Origin: Actinomycetota bacterium
Lineage (GTDB): Bacteria; Actinomycetota; Acidimicrobiia; Acidimicrobiales; AC-14
NCBI GenBank assembly: GCA_020200615.1
Contig: JAIVIH010000107.1
Span: 1-9,011, forward strand
DNA: 9,011 nucleotides
Reading direction: 5' to 3'
Part shown: in pieces, positions 1 through 5,716 of the stretch
How positions within the stretch are numbered: position 1 is the first letter of the stretch
Layout of the letters: each line of letters opens with the position of its first letter
Translations under genes and position numbers: made by a program
The notes under the pieces: model-generated
The model's input: the letters and a program-made list of their open reading frames with translations, nothing else
The model's database searches: none
What the model was told of the DNA's origin: nothing

Positions 1-872
1 GCCCCGCCTCTGCTGATGTTGAAGTACAGGGGGAAGGCGAACCCGGCGTCGAGGCTGACGATCCCGTACTCGGGATCGTCGCGGAAGGGCGCCAGCACCT
101 CGCTCCTCGTACCCTCGTACTGAGTGGCGGCGCCGTCGAGCTCCCCCACCCGTAGGGCGGTGAGCGGGTCGGCCGCGGGAAGCATCTCGATGCGCTTCAC
201 GTACGGCGTACCCAGGAAGTATCCATCCTTGGCCTCGTACAGCTCCGGGCCCTGGGCCTCGTCGTGCTTCGTCATCTTGTAGGCCCCGGTGCTGACGAAA
301 ATCCGGTCGTCGAACGTCGACATGGGGTCGGAGATCTTCGACCAGACGTGCTCGGGCACGATCGGCATCGTCCCGAGCACCTGGTCGAGGAACGTGGCGT
401 CGGGCCGCTCCAGCCGGAACTCGACCGAACGGTGACCGGTGGGGACGACGTCGGCCACGGTGCGGGGCACTCCCACGAGCAGGGGCGTGAACGTCTGGGA
501 GGTGTAGTACTCGTAGGTGAAGGCGACGTCTCGGGCCGTCAGCGGTCTCCCGTCGTCCCAGGTGATGTCCCGGAGATCGAGCGTGTAGGTCAGGCCGTCC
601 TCGGACCGCTTGTGGGAGGACGCCAGCCATGGCAGCAGCTCTCCGGTGGAGTCGGGCCACAGGAGGGTGTCGAACACCAGGCTCATCCGCCAGTAGCCGG
701 GGCCGGCCACGTAGGTGAACGGCGAGGGCCACCCCAGCCCCGTCCACTCGACGACTCGCACGGTGGGCCGCTCCCCAGGGGCGGTCCGCTGGCGGGTGTT
801 GTTGTTGCAGCCGCCGAGCAGCACCGCTCCCGCTACTCCGCCCATCCCCTGCAAGAAGGTCCGTCTTCTCAT
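1..872 (-). CDS. Peptide/nickel-type ABC transporter solute-binding lipoprotein (SBP family 5), partial
   Basis: This gene is incomplete: it starts at ATG 872 and is still open after about 290 codons at the left edge, where the family usually has 500-600 residues. The product should be a membrane-anchored extracytoplasmic protein that captures peptides or similar ligands for the permeases encoded just upstream. Visible features are a twin-arginine-like start (R3-R4-T-F-L), a short hydrophobic stretch and a lipobox L19-G-G-C22, with C22 as the expected lipidated cysteine. Family 5 hallmarks follow: L65-V-F-D-T-L-L-W72, L79-L-P-W-L83 and W105-D-D-G-R-P-L-T-A-R-D-V-A-F-T-Y120. The start is supported by a GAGGA Shine-Dalgarno (881-885 on the complement) about 8 bases upstream. 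It lies 33 bases after the OppC-type permease stop, so it is probably the downstream member of the operon. The substrate cannot be deduced. The assignment to the family is firm. Confidence 0.94.
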   Translation of the reverse strand, partial: MRRRTFLQGMGGVAGAVLLGGCNNNTRQRTAPGERPTVRVVEWTGLGWPSPFTYVAGPGYWRMSLVFDTLLWPDSTGELLPWLASSHKRSEDGLTYTLDLRDITWDDGRPLTARDVAFTYEYYTSQTFTPLLVGVPRTVADVVPTGHRSVEFRLERPDATFLDQVLGTMPIVPEHVWSKISDPMSTFDDRIFVSTGAYKMTKHDEAQGPELYEAKDGYFLGTPYVKRIEMLPAADPLTALRVGELDGAATQYEGTRSEVLAPFRDDPEYGIVSLDAGFAFPLYFNISRGG

Positions 873-905
873 AGTGCGCTTCCTCTTCTGTTCGTCAACG
901 TCCTC

Positions 906-1751
906 TCACCGGGCCCTGTTCGCTCGGGGGTTGAACCGCGGTTCGAGCCCGACACCGATGAAGGTGAAGCTCAGGATGGCCAGGGTCAGCGCCAGGCCCG
1001 CGGGCAGCAGCCACCAAACCCAGAGAGACCCGATGTAGATCTCCGAGTTCGACAAAGCCCGGTTGAGCTCCGCACCCCAACTCACGGCAGCCGGGTCGCC
1101 GAGCCCGATGAAGGCCAGCCCCGCCTCGATGGTGATCGCCGTGCCCGCCACGTACACCAGGTTGGCGGCGATGATGGGACCGAGGGCGGGAACCAGGTGG
1201 CGGCGCATCACGTAGAGGGGCCCGGCACCGAACGCTCGGGCGCAGTCGATGAAACCCCGACTGCGGAGGCTGATCGTCTGGCTCCGCACGATCCGGGCCG
1301 TCTCCGGCCAGGTGAACAGGCCGATCATCAGGATGGACAGGACCAGGCTGGGGCCGGCCAGGGCGGCAATGAAGATGACCAGGGGCAGGATGGGTAGGGC
1401 GAGGATGACGTCAACCACCCGCATCAGGGCGGTGTCGATGAACCCGCCCCGCAGCCCGGCCGTGAGCCCGACGGCCAGCCCGATGACGAGGATCATCACC
1501 GTGGCCGACACGGCCACCGTCAGCGTGGTGCGGCTGCCCATCACCAGGCGCGAGAAGATGTCGCTGCCGGCGTCGTTGGTGCCGAGCAGGTGGTCGGACG
1601 ACGGGCTCACGAAGGCGTCGCCGGTGATGGCCTGGGGGTCGTAGGGAGCGATCCAGGGCGCCAGCACGGCGATCACGACGAGCAGGAAGAGGATGACCGT
1701 CCCTATCAGGAGCAGGGGGGACCGGCGAAGGGACCGCAGGAAGGCCCTCAC
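906..1751 (-). CDS. ABC transporter permease, OppC/DppC family
   Basis: This 281-residue inner-membrane protein is one of two permease subunits of a peptide/nickel-type importer. It has the usual OppC layout: a first membrane helix at about residues 13-35 ending in A35-P-Y-D-P39, the hallmark L56-G-T-N-D-A-G-S-D64, then five further hydrophobic segments. The cytoplasmic EAA-like loop that docks on the ATPase is at about 168-188 (D-C-A-R-A-F-G175 through H-L-V-P188). Length fits the family. It starts with GTG at 1751, overlapping the TGA of the OppB-type gene by 4 bases (GTGA). No strong Shine-Dalgarno is visible, so translation is probably coupled to the upstream gene. The substrate is unknown; peptides, nickel or other small solutes are all used by this family. 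Confidence 0.95.
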   Translation of the reverse strand: MRAFLRSLRRSPLLLIGTVILFLLVVIAVLAPWIAPYDPQAITGDAFVSPSSDHLLGTNDAGSDIFSRLVMGSRTTLTVAVSATVMILVIGLAVGLTAGLRGGFIDTALMRVVDVILALPILPLVIFIAALAGPSLVLSILMIGLFTWPETARIVRSQTISLRSRGFIDCARAFGAGPLYVMRRHLVPALGPIIAANLVYVAGTAITIEAGLAFIGLGDPAAVSWGAELNRALSNSEIYIGSLWVWWLLPAGLALTLAILSFTFIGVGLEPRFNPRANRAR

Positions 1752-2782
1752 GCGACCGTCCGGGGGTCGAGCCGCCGGTAGAGGAGATCGACGAGGAGGT
1801 TCGCGGTCACCACCGTGAGCGTCAGCACCAGGAACGCCCCCTGCATGGCGGGATAGTCCCGGGTGCCTACCGCTTCGATCATGTACCCGCCCACCCCCGG
1901 GTAGGCGAAGATCCGTTCGACGAAGATGACGCTGGTGAGGGCCAGGCTGAACTGCAGGCCGATCACGGTGACGACGGGCAGGAGGGCGTTGCGCGCGGCA
2001 TAGCCGTACTTCAGCCGGCGCTCACGCAGCCCTTTGGCCCGACCGCCGAGGAGATAGTCGGAGCCCAGCTCGCTGACCATGGACGAGCGCATCACCAGAT
2101 ACTCGAAGGTGGCGAACTCGAAGCCCATCAGCAGGGCAGGAAGGGCCAGGTGGTGGGCGATGTCGAGCAGTTGACCGAAGCCGTTGTACTCGGCGAACGG
2201 GGTGGTGGCCCCCCCGAGGGGGAAGATGCCGAACTTGGCCGCGAAGACGACGAACAAGACCGATCCCACGAGGAACACCGGCAGGTTCTGGACGGAAATG
2301 AAGAAGCCGAGGAGGCCGCGGTCGACGCGCTTGCCCCGCTTCCATCCCGAGTGCACCCCCGTCGGGAGCCCGACGAGCATGGAGATGACGATCGCGGTGG
2401 CGATGAGCAGGAAGCTCCAACCCACCCGGTCGCCGAGCTCCTGCCTCACCGGGGCGTTGGAGACGATCGAAACGCCGATGTCGCCTTGCGCCAACCCGGC
2501 CAGATAGTGGACGTACTGCTCGGGAACGGATCCGTCGAGGTTGTAGTACTCGGCCAGGTTGGCCCTGGTCTCGTCGTCCTGGACGAAGTTGGGGGAACCG
2601 TTGGCCATGAGGGCGTCGATGGGGTCGCCGGGCATGACCCTCGGCAGAGCGAAGTTGAACGTCACGAGCACGAACACCGTGGCCACGTAGGTCAGGACCG
2701 GCACCCACCAGGGCCGCCGTCGCGGCGGCGGGTCTACCAGGCGATCGACCGTGGCGGCGGCGGCCCCAGCCTCCGTCGCCAC
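1748..2782 (-). CDS. ABC transporter permease, OppB/DppB family
   Basis: This 344-residue inner-membrane protein is the second permease subunit, expected to pair with the OppC-type protein that follows. The N-terminal 27 residues are rich in Ala, Pro and Arg. The first membrane helix spans about 28-49 and is followed by M50-P-G-D-P54, typical of OppB. A large external loop (about 55-120) contains G100-D-I-G-V-S105. The ATPase-docking EAA-like loop runs from D242 to P269 with G251 and R264-N-A-L-L-P269. The conserved Y-P-G-V-G-G near the C-terminus is present. It starts at GTG 2782, with Shine-Dalgarno AGGGGAG (2791-2797 on the complement) 8 bases upstream. The same reading frame upstream closes at the TAA ending the surface-protein gene, which rules out a longer start. 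The gap to that gene is 57 bases. Family assignment is firm; the substrate is unknown. Confidence 0.95.
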   Translation of the reverse strand: MATEAGAAAATVDRLVDPPPRRRPWWVPVLTYVATVFVLVTFNFALPRVMPGDPIDALMANGSPNFVQDDETRANLAEYYNLDGSVPEQYVHYLAGLAQGDIGVSIVSNAPVRQELGDRVGWSFLLIATAIVISMLVGLPTGVHSGWKRGKRVDRGLLGFFISVQNLPVFLVGSVLFVVFAAKFGIFPLGGATTPFAEYNGFGQLLDIAHHLALPALLMGFEFATFEYLVMRSSMVSELGSDYLLGGRAKGLRERRLKYGYAARNALLPVVTVIGLQFSLALTSVIFVERIFAYPGVGGYMIEAVGTRDYPAMQGAFLVLTLTVVTANLLVDLLYRRLDPRTVA

Positions 2783-2790
2783 CGCGGCCT

Positions 2791-2797
2791 CTCCCCT
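2791..2797 (-). promoter_or_regulatory. Shine-Dalgarno site for the OppB-type permease
   Basis: AGGGGAG on the minus strand lies 8 bases before GTG 2782 and supports that start. The same heptamer precedes the surface-protein gene (3968-3974). Confidence 0.75.
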
Positions 2798-2839
2798 GGA
2801 GGCCTCGGGCTCCGCTATCCGACTAGCGAGAAGACCCAG

Positions 2840-3472
2840 TTAGGACCCACCGAAGGGGGGACTCCCGCCCTGGCCGAGCCGGCGGCGGCGGGCCCAGATG
2901 ACGGCAGCGGCCCCGCCCGCAGCTAGTGCAAGAGCGGGAATGACCAGTGGCAGCCCGTCGTCGGAGTCGGCCACGGGACGGGCAGCAAGGTCCGAACCGG
3001 CGGCCTGGCCAGCCGGGCGCGTGGTGGTGGCGCCGGGCGCCAGCGACGACGACGTGGTGGACGCCGACGGGTCGGGCGTGGACGAGGGAGAACCCGGGGC
3101 CGAAGGCGAGCCCGGGGCCGCCGGTGAACCGGGCCCCGAGGGCGATCCCCCGTCCGACGGCGAAGCACTCGGCGCTGCTCCCGAGGGTCCCCCGGTGGCG
3201 CCGCACACGGACTGGCCGATGACCATCTCGCCGATGGCGATGGGCCCGAGGAGGAACATGTGGGCGGCGTTGACCGTGAGCGAGCCGTCAGCATTGGTGA
3301 TCTGCTCGTTGAGGACGATCCTGAAGTGGTCGCCGACGTGGTCGATGGTGCCGAAGTACTCGTCGTTCACGGGCGGGTTCGACGGGATCGGCCGGATCTC
3401 GGACTGGATCGGCAACTGCGTGTCCTTGTCGTACTTCTGCTCGACGATGCCGTTGACGGACGCCCGACTCAT
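2840..3472 (-). CDS. Choice-of-anchor P family surface protein, C-terminal part (frameshifted gene)
   Basis: This open frame carries the second half of a secreted protein whose first half lies upstream in another frame. The true in-frame part probably begins near 3463; ATG 3472 has no Shine-Dalgarno and looks accidental. The first 90 residues finish the extracellular domain, including S-L-T-V-N-A-A-H and I-G-Q-S-V-C-G, a pattern I recall from choice-of-anchor P proteins. A low-complexity Gly/Ser/Pro/Ala/Thr stalk of about 80 residues follows, with four G-S-P hexapeptide repeats. The end is a hydrophobic helix (L-P-L-V-I-P-A-L through A-V-I-W-A), then R-R-R-R and a short tail. That is the layout of a cell-surface anchor, though no LPXTG sortase motif is present. 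The full protein would be about 370 residues. Its function is unknown; its position between the transporter ATPases and permeases is unusual. Confidence 0.8.
   Translation of the reverse strand: MSRASVNGIVEQKYDKDTQLPIQSEIRPIPSNPPVNDEYFGTIDHVGDHFRIVLNEQITNADGSLTVNAAHMFLLGPIAIGEMVIGQSVCGATGGPSGAAPSASPSDGGSPSGPGSPAAPGSPSAPGSPSSTPDPSASTTSSSLAPGATTTRPAGQAAGSDLAARPVADSDDGLPLVIPALALAAGGAAAVIWARRRRLGQGGSPPFGGS
3087..3148 (-). repeat. 18-base tandem repeat coding G-S-P-x-x-P stalk hexapeptides
   Basis: About four imperfect 18-base units (starting near 3087, 3105, 3123 and 3141) encode successive hexapeptides G-S-P-S-G-P, G-S-P-A-A-P, G-S-P-S-A-P and G-S-P-S-S-T in the surface protein's stalk. Such in-frame coding repeats can gain or lose units by slippage, which would change stalk length without breaking the frame. 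Confidence 0.8.
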
Positions 3473-3962
3473 CGGCCGTGCAGGTGCTGTGGACCTCCTC
3501 CGCGATCAGCGGTCCCGGGCCGATGCCGCCGGGCGCCAACGGGCGAGCGGGGTTGTGGAGGACGATGTCGACGGAACTGGTCACGGACCCGCCCGGTCCC
3601 GTGGTCCCCTGGGTGCTGACTGTGATGGGGCCCGATGGTCCACCGGTAGGCGCCGGTTCAGGCCAGATGCCTCCGAAGACGACGGCCGGTCCGTACTGGC
3701 CCTTGGCCCCGTCGGGGAGGGCGTCGCGCTCGTTGCCGCCGCCCGCTGGCAGCGTCACCCTGGGTGCCGGCCCGTGGGTCGAAGCGGCGCCACCGAAGAG
3801 GCCGACGTTGGTGAAGTAGCCGAAGGCGCTCCCGTTCAGCGCCGTGACGTCGGCGGCGGAAGGACCGGCAGACCCGAGCATCGCCGAGCCGAAGGTCGCC
3901 AGAGCGACGAGCGGCGCCAGCAGACCCGCCCTCCGGACACTCGATCGATCACGACGAACCAC
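3288..3962 (-). CDS. Choice-of-anchor P family surface protein, N-terminal part (frameshifted gene)
   Basis: This is the start of a secreted surface protein. GTG 3962 has an excellent Shine-Dalgarno (AGGGGAG, 5 bases upstream). Residues 1-37 form a signal peptide: Arg-rich start, hydrophobic core 12-32, and a likely cleavage around S35-A-A37 before D38. The mature part begins with A-L-N-G-S-A-F-G-Y, contains V-T-L-P-A-G-G-G and a Gly/Pro/Thr-rich segment, and reaches E-E-V-H-S-T-C-T-A-D-E-S, all resembling choice-of-anchor P proteins. Sense is lost near 3463: downstream residues in this frame become Arg-rich and shadow-like until the stop at 3288, while the true continuation is in the other frame. 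Removing one base from the C-run at 3463-3465 would join the two as D-E-S-A-S-V-N-G-I-V. This may be a real mutation or a sequencing error. The family name rests on remembered patterns, not a search. Confidence 0.78.
   Translation of the reverse strand: MVRRDRSSVRRAGLLAPLVALATFGSAMLGSAGPSAADVTALNGSAFGYFTNVGLFGGAASTHGPAPRVTLPAGGGNERDALPDGAKGQYGPAVVFGGIWPEPAPTGGPSGPITVSTQGTTGPGGSVTSSVDIVLHNPARPLAPGGIGPGPLIAEEVHSTCTADESGVRQRHRRAEVRQGHAVADPVRDPADPVEPARERRVLRHHRPRRRPLQDRPQRADHQC
3463..3465 (-). other. Probable 1-base frameshift site in the surface-protein gene
   Basis: The two coding frames meet here. The run is CCC on the plus strand (GGG in the gene). Deleting one base gives a continuous protein reading T-A-D-E-S-A-S-V-N-G. 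The exact position is uncertain by several bases, because only frame continuity and sequence character mark it. Confidence 0.65.
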
Positions 3963-3967
3963 AGTTA

Positions 3968-3974
3968 CTCCCCT
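3968..3974 (-). promoter_or_regulatory. Shine-Dalgarno site for the surface-protein gene
   Basis: AGGGGAG on the minus strand sits 5 bases before GTG 3962 and decides this start over later in-frame codons. Confidence 0.75.
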
Positions 3975-3978
3975 GACT

Positions 3979-3996
3979 GGCCCGCGTCGGCGGGCC
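3979..3996. repeat. Perfect GC-rich stem-loop upstream of the surface-protein gene
   Basis: Seven perfect pairs (GGCCCGC / GCGGGCC) enclose a 4-base loop. The structure lies 4 bases upstream of the Shine-Dalgarno of the surface-protein gene, in the 112-base gap after the ATPase gene. No T-run follows on the minus strand, so it is not a classic terminator. It could be a weak terminator, an mRNA-stabilising processing hairpin or a 5' leader structure. A smaller inverted repeat, GGGCC-TGG-GGCCC, lies at 4028-4040 in the same gap. Confidence 0.5.
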
Positions 3997-4074
3997 CTGG
4001 TGCATTGGCGTCCACGCTAAGCATCGCGGGCCTGGGGCCCCACAACATCGGTCACCTGGCCTATATCGCGGAAC

Positions 4075-5049
4075 TCAGGCCCTGACTTCGCCGGTAACGG
4101 CCAGGTTGAAGGCGGGCGAGGCCTCGACCAGCATGCGCGCCGTCGGGCTCTGGGGGGACGTGCACACGAGGGCGGACGGCCCCTCCTCCACCACCCGGCC
4201 GGCGTCCAGGACCACGACCCGGTCGGTCACCTTGCGGACGACGGCCATGTCGTGGGAGATGAACACCAGCCCCAGCCCCATCTCGACCTGGCGTTCCCTC
4301 AGCACGACCAGCATCCGGGCCTGCTCGGAGGCGTCGAGCATGGCCGTCGGCTCGTCGGCGACCAGCAGCTTCGGCCCCGAGACCAGGGCCCGGGCCAGGG
4401 CGATCCGCTGGAGCTGTCCTCCGGACAGCTCGTGGGTCCGGGCGTCGAGGAAGGGCCCGGAACCGGGCAGACCGACACTTTCGAGGGCCTCGCTCACCGC
4501 GGCCCGGCGCTCGGCGGCATCACCCGTCCTGGCCACGTCCAGCGGCTCCCGGACCAGCTCCTCGACCCTCAGCCGGGGGGAAAGAGCGTCGGCCGGATCT
4601 TGCATGACCAGCTGGATCCGGCGGCGCCGAAGGCGGTCGCCACCCCGCCACGACGTGGGCAACACCTCCCCCTCGAGCAGCACCTGCCCCGAATCCAGGG
4701 CCAGGTGCCCGGCGAGGATGCGGGCCAGGGTGGACTTGCCGCTGCCCGACGGTCCGACGATGCCGACGGACTCGCCCTCGCGCACGGCGATCGAGACGCC
4801 GGCGAGGGCGGGAACCGCTCGGTGGCCACGGCCGAAGGACTTGGTGATGTGGCGCGCCGACAAGAGGGTCTTGAGGCCCCCGAAGTGGCAGAGCACGAGC
4901 CTGTCCCGGGAGGGGACCAGCTCGGGACGGGTTTCGGCGCAGACCGTCTCGGCCTGCGTGCAGCGGGGATGGTAAGGACAGCCTGGCGGCACGGCCCGGG
5001 GGTCGGGCGGGCGGCCGCGGATCGGCCGCAGGTCCTTGGTGGTGGTCAT
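4075..5049 (-). CDS. Peptide-type ABC transporter ATPase (OppF/DppF-like) preceded in frame by an OppD-type tail
   Basis: From ATG 5049 this frame codes 324 residues. Residues 1-58 are the C-terminal tail of an OppD/DppD ATPase (oligo_HPY region): G23-C-P-Y-H-P-R-C30 and further cysteines C37 and C54. From about residue 63 a complete second ATPase domain follows: Walker A G99-P-S-G-S-G-K-S-T107, Q-loop Q150, signature L208-S-G-G-Q212, Walker B with D232-E233, D-loop L238-D-A-S, and H-loop H266. It should hydrolyse ATP to drive the importer. No stop separates tail and second domain, so the ancestral gene was probably a tandem two-ATPase fusion. ATG 5049 overlaps by one base the TGA ending the broken first domain (TGATG), which would allow reinitiation. 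TTG 4863 is another possible start for the second domain alone. The frame is open to beyond 5900, but upstream of about 5087 it is a shadow of the first domain. Confidence 0.85.
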   Translation of the reverse strand: MTTTKDLRPIRGRPPDPRAVPPGCPYHPRCTQAETVCAETRPELVPSRDRLVLCHFGGLKTLLSARHITKSFGRGHRAVPALAGVSIAVREGESVGIVGPSGSGKSTLARILAGHLALDSGQVLLEGEVLPTSWRGGDRLRRRRIQLVMQDPADALSPRLRVEELVREPLDVARTGDAAERRAAVSEALESVGLPGSGPFLDARTHELSGGQLQRIALARALVSGPKLLVADEPTAMLDASEQARMLVVLRERQVEMGLGLVFISHDMAVVRKVTDRVVVLDAGRVVEEGPSALVCTSPQSPTARMLVEASPAFNLAVTGEVRA

Positions 5050-5504
5050 CACCGGGTAGGCGTTGACCAGAGCCCAGCCAACAGGGCCGGGTCGAGCAGG
5101 ACCTCGCCGGCCAGCTCTTCGGCGCGGCGCCGGGCCTCGCCCGCCCCCATTCCGAGACGGTCCCGCAGCGGTTCTGCCACCTGGTCGCCCATGGTGGTCA
5201 CCGGGTTGAAGGGCGAGCCCTGGAGGGCCAGCGCCACCTTGGCCCAGCGCACGGGGCGCAAGGCCTCCTCCGAGGCTCCGAGGAGCTCGACGCCCTCCAG
5301 GCACACGCTCCCGCTGGCCTCCGGCGGCTGGATCAGGCCGGCGAGGCACATGGCCAGGGTCGACTTGCCCGATCCGCTCTCGCCCACGATGGCCAGTGAC
5401 TCGCCCCGCTCGAGGGTGAAGCTGACCCCGCGGAGGGCGTCCACCTCGCCGCCGAAGCGCACCGCGAGGTCGGTCACCGCCAGCAGGGGCGCCGTCGTTG
5501 TCAT
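5049..5504 (-). pseudogene. Peptide-type ABC transporter ATPase (OppD/DppD-like), N-terminal remnant with internal deletion
   Basis: This frame starts at ATG 5504 and stops after 151 residues. It has the first half of an OppD/DppD ATPase domain: hydrophobic strand L7-L-A-V, Walker A G41-E-S-G-S-G-K-S-T49, and Q-loop Q95 in A-L-Q-G-S-P-F-N-P-V. The match ends at L-L-D-P-A-L-L-A-G; then come W-S-T-P-T-R and a stop. The next frame resumes directly with A-L-V-N-A-Y-P, normally found near the C-terminus. The signature LSGGQ, Walker B, D-loop and H-loop, roughly 105-115 residues, are missing. The junction lies near 5070-5085. The fragment cannot be a working ATPase. It heads the minus-strand operon. 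No clear Shine-Dalgarno precedes ATG 5504. A real deletion and an assembly collapse are both possible. Confidence 0.82.
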
Positions 5505-5525
5505 CGTCGGAATGTGGGCCACGGC

Positions 5526-5540
5526 ACGATAGGGACGATA
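5526..5540 (-). promoter_or_regulatory. Direct repeat TATCGT-CCC-TATCGT upstream of the ATPase operon
   Basis: On the minus strand two TATCGT copies, 9 bases apart, lie about 20-36 bases before ATG 5504. Either could act as a -10-like element or both as a regulator half-site pair. No convincing -35 element was seen, so the call is tentative. Confidence 0.3.
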
Positions 5541-5566
5541 AGCGAAGCGACCCGGGCCGGCGTTCT

Positions 5567-5585
5567 GGCACGCTGACACCGTGCC
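5567..5585. promoter_or_regulatory. Inverted repeat GGCACG-N7-CGTGCC in the divergent intergenic region
   Basis: This is a perfect 6+6 base dyad with a 7-base spacer. It lies 62 bases upstream of ATG 5504 (minus) and 131 bases upstream of ATG 5717 (plus). Its shape and placement between divergent genes suit a dimeric repressor or activator site, but dyads of this size also arise by chance in GC-rich DNA. Confidence 0.35.
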
Positions 5586-5665
5586 GGATCGTCTGCGGCT
5601 TCGCCGCCCCGGGCGGGGCCCCTTCACACCGTTCCGGCACGGCGCCAGGCCCGCCCTCCTCCCGA

Positions 5666-5687
5666 GCGTGGGGCCCCTGCCCCACGC
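5666..5687. repeat. Perfect 8-bp stem-loop in the leader of the maleylpyruvate isomerase-family gene
   Basis: GCGTGGGG and CCCCACGC pair perfectly around a 6-base loop, ending 29 bases before ATG 5717. If transcribed from the plus strand it would be a very stable 5' leader hairpin just upstream of the ribosome-binding region. No T-run follows on either strand, which argues against a simple terminator. Confidence 0.5.
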
Positions 5688-5716
5688 CGGGCCGTGTCTC
5701 CGAGGCTGATGAGCCC

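Noticed and set aside
264..1397. A 377-codon plus-strand open frame opposite the solute-binding protein and OppC-type genes
   Set aside because: It spans two well-supported opposite-strand genes and their junction, and its product has low-complexity shadow composition.
3087..3148. Short tandem repeats as a possible CRISPR-like array
   Set aside because: The 18-base period has no unique spacers and is in frame with a G-S-P-x-x-P protein stalk.
3288..3472. Two genuinely overlapping genes, or programmed frameshifting, in the surface-protein region
   Set aside because: The second frame's ATG 3472 has no ribosome site, no slippery heptamer or following structure was recognised, and the first frame turns into shadow-like Arg-rich sequence after the shift. 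A simple frameshift explains this better.
5498..5716. Earlier in-frame starts for the isomerase-family gene
   Set aside because: The residues added before ATG 5717 are low-complexity and not family-like, and the region overlaps the start of the divergent ATPase gene.
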